Below, piece after piece: positions 10,450-20,818 of a stretch of DNA of 64,000 nt (its first letter is position 1; each line of letters begins with the position of its first letter). Location: contig CM070553.1 in NCBI GenBank assembly GCA_036346405.1, forward strand, positions 73,844,976-73,908,975, given 5' to 3'. Source of the stretch: Phyllostachys edulis. Taxonomy: Eukaryota; Streptophyta; Magnoliopsida; Poales; Poaceae. The translations under genes were made by a program, and so were the position numbers. The notes beneath the pieces were generated by a model, which saw only the letters and a list, made by a program, of their open reading frames with translations, was not told the origin of the DNA and did not search any database.

Positions 10450-11430
10450 GAGGTCGTGGCCGTTGGATTAACATCCAACCGCCACGACCTCCTCCTCATT
10501 CTTGACCATGTCCTCCCGCTCACATGAGGTCATCGCCCTTGGATCAACGATCCATGGCCATGACCTCCCTCGCAACTCAAACTACTCGAGACCTCCTTTT
10601 GCACTCACTTGAGGTCGTGGCCGTTGGATCAATCCAAAGGCCACGACCTCCTCTGCAAACCATCGTTGCGTGGATCTCCCACCTTGTTGAGGTCATCGCC
10701 CTTGGATCAAAATCCATGGCCATGACCTCCCTCACTGTTAAACTAAGCAAACCTCCCACTTTGTTGAGGTCGTGGCCGTTGGATCGAGATCCAGCGACCC
10801 ACGACCTCCCCTCAAAATATCCGGCGCTCACAACCTCCCCCATCTCATGTTGTGCACCGTTGGATTTAAAATCCAGTCACGACCTCCTCCTTGTCTTGTG
10901 CGCATTAGACCTCCCGCATGCGTGAGGTCGTAGCCCTTAGATTTAAATCTAAAGGCCATGATCTCCACATGCGTGCATGCAAGCTCGGGACCTCCCCTCT
11001 TTTGATCGAACCGTTGGATCAAACATCCAAAGGTCTGACCTTCCTTGCCTTCTGCATAGCGTCTCGAGACCTCCTCGCCCTCTCATCACCATTGGATCTT
11101 AATCGATGGCCATAACCTCTTTGTGCTCTGGCGTAGTGCTAAGACCTCCCCTTTGGTTGTGCGCCCTTGGATTTAAATCCAAAGGCCATGACCTCCCCTC
11201 TTGTTCTTAAGTTAGGTATGCGGTTAAGACCTCACGGGAGAGTCCGCACCGTTAGATTGAAATCCAACGCCTTGGACCTCTGTCCCTTTTTCCACGTCTT
11301 GATTCGCATTATGGAAATCGGAGGGTCACGACCTCCCGATCCGAGATCAATGGCTGTGATCTCCTCCTTCTCCTTTTAAAAACTTACCGCTTTGATTTAG
11401 ATCAGGGGTCACGACCTCCCCTCATTTCTA
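10450..11430 (+). repeat. Palindrome array 1 in element A 5' LTR
   Basis: At least 13 imperfect palindromes in about 1 kb. Clear units: 10450-10491, 10526-10566, 10611-10650, 10689-10729, 10766-10808, about 10845-10888, 10922-10965, 10995-11042, 11085-11120, 11150-11195, 11240-11280, 11325-11365 and 11385-11425. Typical left arm GAGGTCGTGGCCGTTGGAT, a 2-6 base loop, right arm its complement. A second arm type reads GAGGTCATCGCCCTTGGAT with ATCCATGGCCATGACCTC. The array lies upstream of the TATA region, so in U3. Confidence 0.85.
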
Positions 11431-11680
11431 ATCGGACGGTGGTGGCAACTCTGTTCTTCTCCTAGCTCTGGCTTGCAGCACGCCATGGCGATGGAGGAGG
11501 CGGTGATCTGTCTTGTCCAGCGGCTCTTTGCTGCGAGGCATTTAATCTGGTCGAGCTTTTCGCCCCAAAGTCATTGTCTTGAGCTGCTCTGTCACCTCCA
11601 CGTCTGTCCAAGCCATGGACCGAGCCATGGGCTAAACTCACCATGAGCTTAACCCTAGCTCATGACCCTTTCTCCTCGGG

Positions 11681-11690
11681 CTATAATACC
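11681..11690 (+). promoter_or_regulatory. Likely core promoter (TATA region) of element A 5' LTR
   Basis: CTATAATACC lies in a block (CTCGGG-TATA-CCTCCCCAT...CTTGGCTTC) conserved in the LTRs of D (TATAAAGCC on the minus strand at 43302-43308), B (29843-29850), E (56336-56343), and in the unrelated LTR of F (38261-38268). Position conservation across divergent LTRs supports a transcription start about 30 bp downstream. U3 would then be about 1.8 kb and R-U5 about 3.9 kb. Confidence 0.55.
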
Positions 11691-12429
11691 TCCCCATTGT
11701 TTTCCTTGGCTTCTTTTCCACCATTCACCATTTGCTCTCGATTCTGTGGAGCTCAAACCACCCAGTCCTCCTTGGCGCCATTGATGCCCTTGGAGCTCCT
11801 CGGTGGCTCGGTGCTCCGTGGCTTTTCCTCTCCGTCTCTTTGCTTCAATCTAAGCCACTACCCTCTGTGACCAAAAGTCCTAACTTAATTGGTTGGGACA
11901 TTTTTGAGTTGGCCTAGCTTGGAGCTTAGAGTTTGGTCTTGAGCGGTGGAGCTTTCCATCTTCTCCAACTCGGGCCATCGCCATCCTCGACCTCCTCGGC
12001 ACCTTGAGGACCTCGAGTAAACCTCGATAGTCCGTGGCTGCTGCACCCGCATGTATGTTGTTGCGGAGCTTCTCTTGGGCTGCGCTTGAATGGATGTCGC
12101 GGAGCTTTAATTCGCATTTTGAATTTTTGCCGTGTTGTGCCTTCGTGTTCCTCTCCGGCTCTTGGCGTTTAAAACCGCCGCCCGCCGTTGAAAGGAGGTC
12201 CTTGGGTGCGCAAGGCTATTGCACACTCGGTGGTACCATTGGATGTCGTGGCGAGGCCTACATCATGGCGAGAACCATCTTTTCAAACTTCGGGTTTTGT
12301 CGGACGTGCAGCGGCGCCATTGTCGTTTTAGGACAAAGATCCGCCGCGATTAATCGTTCATCATTACTCAAATCATTGTAATCAATGGCGTGTCTTAAGC
12401 GCATTTAGTCCTCCCTTGCGGCGCAATTA

Positions 12430-13210
12430 AGACCTCCGCAGCAGACCTCCTCGTTGTCGCGCATTAATCCCTTGTCCGAGCATGTGCGGGCGCGCAGGCA
12501 CGTGGTCGCGAGCTCTGGGACGTCCATGACCTCCTCCGAGGAGATCTGGAACGTCCAGGACCTCCCTCCGCGCGATCTTGACCGCTAGGACCTCCTTGTG
12601 GGAGATCTTAGCCGTTGAAGTCCTCCCTGTGTTGATCTCCACCGTGTAGGACTTCCCCGAGGTCCTCTTAACCTTGTGGACCTTCTCGGGTAAATCTTAG
12701 CCGCCCAGACCTCCCAGTGGAAATCTGAGCCGCTTAGGACCTCCCTTTGTTAGATCTTGGCCGTTCGGGACCACCCCAAGTGGATCTGAACCGCCGGAGA
12801 CCTCTTTGTTGTTGTCTTGACCGTTAAGGTCCTCCACAGGACAATCTAGGCCATTAAGGTCCTCCTTGGAAAATCTGGACCGTCCAGGACCTCCCTCGAG
12901 AGGTCTTGACGATGTAGATCTTCCTTGGGAGATCTTGATAGTTTAGATCTTCCTTTGGAAGATCTCGGCCGTCGAGGACCTCCCTCGTTTGATCTGGACC
13001 GTCCGGTCCTCCCTCTTGTGTTGTGGTTCGTTGGATGCGGTATCAGCGGCCACAACCTCCCCTCTATGCTTGGCGTGGCGGGGAGGACATGGACCGTTGG
13101 ATCCAAGATCAGCGGCCCGTGTTCTCTGGATCTGCAGCGCTGCAGCGTCTTGGCGTTTCCTCTGGAGGTCTTGGGCGTTTGATTTAGATCAGCGGTTCAC
13201 GTCCTCCCCT
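12430..13210 (+). repeat. Array 2 in element A 5' LTR (GGACCTCC/GATCT repeats)
   Basis: A run of units of about 45-55 bp, each with GGACCTCC, then GAGATCT or GATCTTG, then CCGT. Examples start near 12525, 12575, 12620, 12690, 12740, 12850, 12895 and 12975. Unlike array 1 it is mostly direct repetition, with local inverted pairs (GGAAGATCT/AGATCTTCC near 12930-12965). It lies downstream of the TATA region and should be in the transcript leader. Confidence 0.75.
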
Positions 13211-14784
13211 CTCTTTGGTTTTAGAAATTCGAGAAGCTCTTATTTATAAACTGAAAAAGGTATGAACTTCAAAATATCATAACTAATTCATTCTAAATCC
13301 AAATGAGGTCATTCAAATTGTGTTAGCTCTGTCTTGAACTTGACTTTAATCCAAAAATGATTGTAAGTTGAGTTCAGCTCCAGAGCACAGTTTTGCCATT
13401 AGATTTTAAAACTCACTTTAAATATACACTCAAATTAATGTCTAACTTGTAAAATACATAACTAATGCTCTGTAGATTATTTTTGAGTGAATCCAACTTT
13501 GTTGGTTTCCTCTATTAATGAACTTACTATGAAAATTAGTTTTGAGCTTGTTACTGTTATAAAAATGAGGACTTGTGCATTATAATTTTGTTCAAGTTCT
13601 TGTTTTTGAGAAATTGTAGAAAGTGCAACATAGCTCCAAATGGGATGAACTCAATTGTGTTATTCATCTCATGAGGTGCTGGTTTTACAGTAAAATTTCA
13701 GCTTCACTTCTTTTCTAGAAAATGTTGCCTCATAATTAAATTAATGAATAGTGCAGTTTGGTATTTTTAGGGCTGAGCAGAATTGTTTTGCTCATAACTT
13801 TTGCATTGAGAATCCAAATCAATTGGTTCTTGTTGCTAAATTCCTAAAATCATCCTCTTGCTGCTGTAGAAAATTCAGAGTGTTTGGAGTTTGTTTGCTG
13901 TGTTGTCCTTGTTGTTTTCGTCGTTCTTATCGAATCTTTTCGTCTTTTTCGATTAGGTGCCGGCGAGTGTATTGATTCCGTGGCGATCCTCAGCAACAAA
14001 TTGGCCAGCAACAGTAAAGGCAAGCAGTTTGATCATTTCCATCATTGTCCCATTACTTTAAAGTCTAATATTTTGTTTAACTTGTATGTATGCATGCTTT
14101 TGTGTCAAAGTATTTTATCGTTTAGAGGTAGCTATTCCTATTGCATAGTTGCCCTAAATTGTTACCCTGCCACAAACCATAAGTTACTAATATCGCTGGT
14201 GAATTAGAGCCCGGTGATTTAAGTATGCTCTTTTATTGCTTTTACGGTGTCATGCTTAGTAATGCTTAGATAACGGTAGTAATGGGCGATCATCGACTTA
14301 GTCGATGGTCTTGATCACTCAAAACTGATTATTACTCCTATATGTCCAGCACTTGTGCTTTGATTAATTGTAAAATCAAAAACTGAAAATAAAAGATTGA
14401 TTTAGACTTGGGCATATTGGATGGATGGTGCGGTTTTTGGATGTGGTGGTATGCACGGGTCCCTAAGGACCGAGTACTTGGAGTCACTAAGCCAGCGATT
14501 TAGCGTACTAACCACACGAGGGCATATGGAACCCTCTTGACTAAGTACTCTAGGAGGTGTTAATTATGAGCGAGCTCGGTTGGTGTGTTTTCAAAAACAA
14601 ATGTATATGTATAGTGTGGGAGGAGAGCATTAGCTTAGGGAAGGTTGTGTGATGTCTCCTTCTCCCGTGGGTTGTGCACTCGTAATTAGCATTCATCCTT
14701 TGGAAAGGTCTCGTAGGACTTAGCCGTGCGGCACACCTTGGAAGTGTGCGTAAAGGAAAGGCGATCGGCGTGTGGGTGATGGTA

Positions 14785-14835
14785 CACCTGCTGAGGATAA
14801 AACTATTGAATAGCCTCGTCCTAGGTTATGGACAT
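14785..14835 (+). repeat. Conserved LTR module (ATTGAATAG / ATTCGAATAG)
   Basis: ACACCTGCTGAGGATAAAACTATTGAATAGCC, then CCTAGGTTATGGACATGCTTGG, in pieces at 14785-14835. The same module occurs at 551-605 (+), 2750-2795 (-), 23920-23975 (+), 27025-27080 (-), 36298-36350 (-), 40360-40410 (-), 50880-50930 (-), 53695-53755 (-) and 63925-63975 (-), across LTRs that are otherwise dissimilar. Confidence 0.8.
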
Positions 14836-15608
14836 GCTTGGTAAGGTCGTTCAAGACTAGACTACAACCTTTAATTAAAACTTGACATGGTTGGTATGAG
14901 CGGGAGTTCATGCTATTGTTGTGGTGACTTGGGTTAGTCACTTCGAGTTGTTCTTGTTGTTGTTATTATGTTATTATCTCGTTGTTATTTCAACCATTAA
15001 AATGCTTTGTCAAATTGCTTTCAATCTATTATGTTATTGCAAATAAATGTTGCTTTATGCTAAAATGAGTCCAAAGCCTCATCCACTTAAATAAAGCTTG
15101 CATGTAGCTATTTATAGTTCTGTTATCTCACACGTAAGTCTTGCGGAGTACTTTATGTACTCATCGCGTGGTTGTGGCAATTTTTGTGGCTTTTGTTGCA
15201 GAGGAAGAAGGAGAGCTCCAAGAGCCTCTCTTTTGTGCTACGTGTTGCAGTTTCTTCGACGACTAGCTTGGCGGTCCGGTTAGATGCCTAGGGGTTAAGG
15301 CACACTGATTGGCTTTGTGTTATAGCCATCTTTATGGCACTTTTGCTTCATTGTTATCTTTTGTAATTATTGCTATTTGGCCTAAGGGCCTCTCTTTTGT
15401 AATATCTATTCCATATTAATGTTAACTTCGGTTTGTTGCTTATGTACTATGTGTTGTATGGAATTGGTACATTCTTTTGTTGTGAGGTATGTATCTTGCG
15501 TGCAGGAAGTATACATCTCTCGAGACAAGGTTTATTTGGTTGATAATACTAGGGTCAATTGGATGACTAAGTATTATGAGCTTAATAAACGTCGGGGTCT
15601 CTAAAAGT

Positions 15609-15619
15609 TAGTATCGAGC
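15609..15619 (+). other. Primer binding site of element A, decayed
   Basis: TAGTATCGAGC stands seven bases after the LTR end. It matches the initiator tRNA-Met type PBS (TGGTATCAGAGC in D, read on its strand) with one substitution and one missing base. Confidence 0.75.
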
Positions 15620-16480
15620 TATCTTGACCGTAATGCTTATAAGCTTAGTCGTCTTTAGGGTATTTTGAAAACCTAATTTCAAAGTATCAAATGAGTTTTG
15701 AAAGCTTAAGAAAATTCTCGATTTTACTCCTCATCTATCTTAGCTTTCTCTTCTCATCTCCCTCTAATTTAAGTTTTAAAAGTTGTTTTCCTCTCTTCCT
15801 TCTACAAAATAGTTGTTATCGATTAATGGGGTTTTGGGGAATCAATGAGTTTGGCAAATTGAAGTGTTAGCTGCCCATCTACAAGGTTTTGAAGCTTGGA
15901 ATGGCCAATTTATTTGGAAGCTTGGATGCAAAATCTGGACAGCAAGCGTCAATTTCGGACAACAAGCTCAAAGGTTCTAATTAGGATAGATAATGAGAGG
16001 TTAAATCAACTAAAATTTGTGGGAATAAAAGGGTAAGATGTGATACTAGCTAGCTAAGTATCTAGCACTTAATTCGCTGCACTAACCTTGCCCTCTAATA
16101 GTTTAGATCTCATCTTACAATCTGATTTTTAATCTTCTCAATCAATTACTCGTTCATTCAATACAAGTTAGTTGTGTTGGGAAGTTGGCCTTTAATATTA
16201 TGTCTTCCTTGCTGTTTTGGAGTCATTTTGGGAGCTTTTAAAGTGCATTTCCTTGCTGTTTTTGCTTCTCCTTTATTATGCTCCCTATAACTTCTTTTAT
16301 TACCTTGTTTCATTAGTTTACATTTACTATCATCTAATCCGTTATTAACTCGGTAGGGATTTGTACTATCTATTTTGTTGGCCTTGGTTAGGGTGATGTT
16401 CCGTTCCCTAGTCGTTGGCATCCTTTTCGCTTTCTTCAACTTCTAGTCCTTGGGTTTCGTGTTAACCCATCTCTTAAATA
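15620..16480 (+). other. Element A leader (5' untranslated region)
   Basis: Aligns by eye with the leaders of B (25500-26248), D (49339-50087) and E (62385-63134) over its whole length, including ATAGTTGTTATCGATTAATG and the splice-donor-like AAAAGGGTAAGATG at 16026-16040. The similarity ends near 16470, where the others reach their gag start codon and A switches to a zinc-knuckle coding remnant. Open frames here are incidental. Confidence 0.65.
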
Positions 16481-16489
16481 GCGAGGATG

Positions 16490-17260
16490 TGCAGGCGGAC
16501 CGGCGGACTAGGTCGATAAGTGGTTGGGATGAAAATCCTCCTTTTGCCTTAGGCTGTGGCGAAGAAGGGCATTTAAATCGATGATTGCGAACTAGGAAGA
16601 ATCAAGGTCTGTCGGCGTTGTGGCGAGGAAGGACACTCTGACAATCGGTGTATACCTTGTCCAAAGCTGTGATGAAGACCATTTACGAAGATTGTCCAAT
16701 CGTCAAAGTTACTTGTTTCCTTTGCGAAGCGATCACTATCCCAAGGAGTGTAGCTTGAACACGGTGATTGCCAAGTCATTGGGCTACTGATTGTTTCTTC
16801 GGTCATCTGCAAGCATTGCAATCGCCAATGCCTCCAAATCAGAGAAGTTCTTGGGTGAGTTGTCTGAGGAGTTGCGGGACAAATTACCAGTCCATGCCTT
16901 CCCCAACTTTCAGCGTGTGGCTGAAAATCCTGATGTTGCTATGGGCAGAAAGAGAAAGTCAGAGGATCGTCGCAAGTGTCAAGAGAGGACTCAAGGTGAC
17001 TCCAGCAAGGTCGCCGGTGTCACTTGTCTCTTCTGCAATCTCAAGGGCCATTATGCTAATAATTGTCCTAAAACTTTGGCAACCCCTTGTCGCTCGCAGT
17101 GATGCGTGCCTCCATCACGTGCACTGCAAGTCGGCAAAGGTGGTCCCCGCAAATCGATCTTGGGATCACTTGTTTCTTTGTAGCAAGAAAGGGCACTACA
17201 CCAACAATTGCCCTTTAAAGCGGCACAAGATCGTTTGTAATCGATCGACTCCATCTTAGG
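16490..17260 (+). pseudogene. Element A gag remnant with four or five CCHC zinc knuckles
   Basis: Plus-strand knuckles: an eroded one near 16545-16590 (CGEEGHLNR); an intact CX2CX4HX4C at 16610-16651 (CRRCGEEGHSDNRC); one at 16714-16751 (CFLCEA...HYPKEC) broken by a single-base shift; an intact one at 17025-17066 (CLFCNLKGHYANNC); and one at 17171-17211 (CSKKGHYTNNC) with its first Cys out of frame. Between them is FLGELSEELRDKLPVHAFPNF. Such knuckles bind RNA in the nucleocapsid part of Gag. B, D and E have only one knuckle each. The capsid region before it is missing, so this is a remnant of a different gag, not a copy of theirs. Confidence 0.7.
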
Positions 17261-17289
17261 AGAAAGCTCGAGGCACGGCGTCGTGTTAG

Positions 17290-17890
17290 GTGCGCTTATC
17301 GCTAACTCTTGCTCGGATATTATTTTATTGATTCAGGAGCATCACATCTTTTTGTACCTCGGTCTTTTCTTCTTTGTTGGTGGTCTCCTTTTCGCTCCTT
17401 TGATTGGTTTCGTTGCTCATTCACTCTCCGGTTTGGAGTTGAGAGTGAGTCAGAGTGTCGGAATGTCCTGTTGAGATTGAGGAAGTGGAATCCATGCCAA
17501 AATTACCTCTAAACTGTGCAAACCATTGAAATGGATTGGTTGTCTCCACGTATGGGATAAATCGATTGCACCGGAAGCTTATCTACCTTACAAGTCCCTT
17601 GGTGGCGGGTTATTTGTTGGCCGAGCATAAGGTCCACATCTTTTCACTCTTAAAGCAAAGCCGGCTCTGGATATTCGTGAAGTTCGGCGGTGTGTGACTT
17701 CGTCAATGTCTTTCGAAGATCTTAGGGATGCCTCTGTTCGAGAACTTCGAGTGCGTTATCAAGATGGTACCGTGCCGCCCGATTTCAAAAGGTCCACTAG
17801 TCTACATGAACCCCAAGAAAATAGCGATGTCATCGGGTTGTCATCAACCGCGTGACGAAAGTGGCACCTTTCCTTCCTTTATATCCAAGG
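17290..17890 (+). pseudogene. Element A protease and RT N-terminal remnant
   Basis: YYFIDSGASHLFVP at about 17312-17353 is the retroviral-type aspartic protease active site, here in frame, unlike B, D and E. LRVSQSVG-type strand residues follow, then near 17520-17560 the degraded I-G-M-D-W-L-S region. At 17760-17830 PISKGPLVYMNPKKIA resembles the start of RT (the P-I-S-x-x-P-Y-R-M-x-P-x-E-L-A segment). The reading then breaks off; the RT palm with the FIDD motif is absent. Confidence 0.6.
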
Positions 17891-17924
17891 CGTCACATAC
17901 ATTATTGCCTCCAATTTACGTGGC

Positions 17925-18215
17925 CTAGCGGCCATAGTCCCTTTGAACCTAGCTACGGAGGATGACTCCGTATAGCTAGTTAACCGACTAAAGTCTCGTT
18001 TGTTAGTGGAGTAACCGGACAAATTGCTCCACCAACTAAAACGACCATAGTCCCTCTAAGATAGCTAGGCTGCGGAGGATGACTCCGTAAAGTTAGTTAG
18101 CGGTGAGATCCGTTATTCTTGGAATTAACCAAATAAATCGCTCCGAATTGACCGAGACAAGTTGTTAGGAATTAACCAGACAAATCATTCCACCAACTAA
18201 CAACGGCCATGCACC
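17925..18215 (+). repeat. Tandem repeat with hairpins replacing the RT core in element A
   Basis: GGCCATAGTCCCT recurs at 17930 and 18043, with a weaker third copy at 18205. Each of the first two copies holds a GGAGGATGACTCC hairpin: at 17951-17979 the pair TAGCTACGGAG / CTCCGTATAGCTA encloses GATGA; at 18067-18095 CGGAG/CTCCG does. AACCGGACAAATTGCTCCACC and similar words also recur. No coding signature. It lies where about 2.5 kb of RT, RNase H and integrase N-terminus should be. Confidence 0.6.
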
Positions 18216-18240
18216 ACCAACCATCGAATCAAGATCAAGC

Positions 18241-18963
18241 CCTCAGTCTGTCAAAAATGACCTTTGTGTAGGTCTTCCAAAGGATCTCTGTATATTCCGC
18301 ATCGTAAAATTTGCACGGTGTACTGAAGACAATCGTGCTGATCGTGCTTCTCTGCTCACGTCTCAATTTTGGCATAGCCTATAAGAGGCTATGGAAACTC
18401 GTGTTTCTTTCAGATCAGCTTACCCTCATCAACTGATGGTCAGACCGAAAGGGCCATCAACGTTTCGTCGTTATGGGCAAGTTAGCTCCTCGATATGTGG
18501 ATCCTTACCGCATTATAGAAAAGAAAGGGGCTATCGCCTATAAGGTTGAAATTACCTGCTGCCCTTGAGGGGGTACATGACGTTTTCCATGTGTCCCAGC
18601 GTAAGGAGTGCCTCCGTGTTCCAACCGAGGAAGCTCTGTTGGAAATTCTTGTTGTGCAAGAAGTTAGGTCAGAATCGTGACCTAACGAGAAGCAATGCAA
18701 TAAAGCGAATTAAATAAGATCCGACTCAACAAGAAACGAGCTGGGAGCAATATGTAACTAAATAAAGTGTTGGTTGGGTGAACATAGTTAGAAATTAGGT
18801 CGATACAACAAAAATGTTATAAATGGATAAGAGTCTTAAAGGAAGGTTCGTATCTTTGAAGAAGCTAGCGAAGATCAAGGAATCGTGTCCTCAAGATCCT
18901 AAAAGTTCTATGGCCAAATCATTCCGTGATTGAAGTTGCTTGGAAATGGAAAGACTACCCATC
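18241..18963 (+). pseudogene. Element A integrase C-terminal part and chromodomain remnant
   Basis: Plus-strand fragments in several frames: an integrase core piece at 18330-18460 (FWHSL.EAM, then H..LMVRP matching the T-D-G-Q-T-E-R region with shifts), the GPYR-like and LPAALEGVHDVFHV segment near 18480-18600, CLRVPTEEALLEI near 18610-18650, and a chromodomain end KILKVLWPNHSVIEVAWKW at 18895-18955, followed by a stop. Chromodomains at the integrase end direct insertion towards marked chromatin. The first two catalytic residues are not recognisable, so no enzyme can be made. Confidence 0.65.
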
Positions 18964-19005
18964 TTCCTTCCCCGCCTGAGCCAAAATCTTGGGACGAGAT
19001 TTTTG

Positions 19006-19021
19006 TAAGGGGGGGAGATTT
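19006..19021 (+). other. Polypurine tract of element A
   Basis: AAGGGGGGGAGATTTT directly before the 3' LTR start TGTAACATCC at 19022. D and E have matching tracts at 45074-45088 and 58005-58020 on the minus strand. Confidence 0.85.
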
Positions 19022-19559
19022 TGTAACATCCCAAATGTATAATTAGGGTTTGTTCAAGTATAATTATATGTGTAGAAATTAAAACTTTTTCTCACATCTT
19101 GAAAACCCCTAATCACTCATGTAATTCTTGTCCAAGAGTTGTGTAATTCAAAAACACAAAGCTCTTGTTGACCAAAAGTCAAACTCATTCTCCGTTTATC
19201 TTAAATCTTGTGCCAAATATTTGGAAATATTTTCCTTGGTCCTAAAACTAATGTGGGACCCCTCTGAAAAATATCACGAGTTGTAAAACTTGTTTGATAA
19301 ATTTTGGAGGGAAAACAAATCCTTAAACAACCTTCATGAATTTCCTGAGAAAAATGCATTGCATAATAACCTCTGGAAATTTTATGTGAGGTTAATCTCA
19401 TTGTCAGCAAGCTCCAGTTAAAATTTCATGAATTTTGGAGTTCATTTGCTATCTCAAATAATTCTGCTAAGTTTCAATTTGTTAAAAACTAAACTTAAAA
19501 GCCTACCTTGTTCCTTGGGCTAGCCACTTTCCCAAAAGTGGTCATTAACCTTTTCCCTG

Positions 19560-20575
19560 CCCGTCGGACCTCCTTCTCCACTTTGTTGAGGTCGTAGCCG
19601 TTGGATTAACATCCAACCGCCACGACCTCCTCCTCATTCTTGACCATGTCCTCCCCTCACATGAGGTCATCGCCCTTGGATCAACGATCCATGGCCATGA
19701 CCTCCCCTCGCGCTCAAACTACTCAGACCTCCCCTTTTGCACTCACTTGAGGTCGTAGCCGTTGGATCCAATCCAAAGGCCACGACCTCCTCTGCAAACC
19801 ATCGTTGCGTGGATCTCCCACCTTGTTGAGGTCATCGCCCTTGGATCAAAAATCCATGGCCATGACCTCCCCTCACTGTTAAACTAAGCAAACCTCCCAC
19901 TTTGTTGAGGTCGTAGCCGTTGGATCAGATCCAACAGCCCACGACCTCCCCTCAAAATATCCAGCGCTCACAACCTCCCCCATCTCATGTTGTGCACCGT
20001 TGGATTTAAAATCCACGGTCATGACCTCCTCCTTGTCTTGTGCGCATTAGACCTCCCCGCGCACGTGAGGTCGTAGCCCTTAGATTTAAATCTAAAGGCC
20101 ATGATCTCCACAGTGCGTTCGCAAGCTCGGGACCTCCCCTCTTTTGATCGAACCGTTGGATCAAACATCCAAAAGTCTGACCTTCCTTGCCTTCTGCATA
20201 GCGTCTCGAGACCTCCTCGCCCTCTCATCACCATTGGATCTTAATCGATGGCCATAACCTCTTGTGCTTCTGGCGTAGTGCTAAGACCTCCCCTTTGGTT
20301 GTGCGCCCTTGGATTTAAATCCAAAGGCCATGACCTCCCCTCTTGTTCTTAAGTTAGGTAATGCGGTTAAGACCTCACGGAGAGTCGCACCGTTAGATTG
20401 AAATCAACGCCTTGGACCTCTGTCCCTTTTTCCACGTCTTGCATTCGCATTATGGAAATCGGAGGTCACGACCTCCCGATCCGAGATCAATGGCTGTGAT
20501 CTCCTCCTTCTCCTTTTAAAACTTACTGTTTGATTTAGATCTGGGGTCACGACCTCCCCTCATTTCTAATCGGAC
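19560..20575 (+). repeat. Palindrome array 1 in element A 3' LTR
   Basis: Same palindromes in the same order as 10450-11430. Some arms read GAGGTCGTAGCCGTTGGAT where the 5' copy has GAGGTCGTGGCCGTTGGAT. Confidence 0.85.
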
Positions 20576-20818
20576 GGTGGTGGGCAACTCTGTTCTTCTC
20601 CTAGCTCTGGCCTTGTCACGCCATGGCGATGGAGGAAGCGGTGTCTGTCTTGTCCAGCGGCTCTTTGCTGCGAGGCATTTAATGCTGGTCGAGCTTTTAG
20701 CCCCAAAGTCATTGTCTTGAGGCACTGCTCTGTCACCTCCCGTCTGTCAAGCCATGGACCGAGCCATGGGCTAAACTCACCATGAGCTTAACCTAGCTCA
20801 TGACCCTTTCTCCTCGGG

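Larger units (their letters stand above)
9885..15602 (+). repeat. Element A 5' LTR (5718 bp)
   Basis: Begins TGTAACATCCCAAATG and ends near CGTCGGGGTCTCTA, a decayed form of the family end GGTGCTCACA. Order inside: AT-rich head (9885-10430), palindrome array 1 (10450-11430), TATA region (11681), a GC-rich spacer, array 2 (12430-13210), AT-rich body with the AGCAGAATTGTTTTGCTCATAAC segment (13780), the conserved ATTGAATAG module (14800) and the terminal CTAGGGTCAATTGGATGAC region. It is unusually long for a plant gypsy LTR. Open frames within it are incidental. Confidence 0.85.

Noticed and set aside
10524..10925. Open frame of 133 codons in the LTR of A
   Set aside because: It is a read-through of the palindrome array with repeated Asp-Leu and His-Asp-Leu words; it is not conserved as a frame in the other LTR copy.
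13751..14207. Frames such as MQFGIFRAEQNCFAHNFCIE, repeated at 22884, 27731, 41123 and 51580
   Set aside because: They recur only because the LTR recurs, and lengths vary with indels. The segment is non-coding LTR; conservation is at DNA level.
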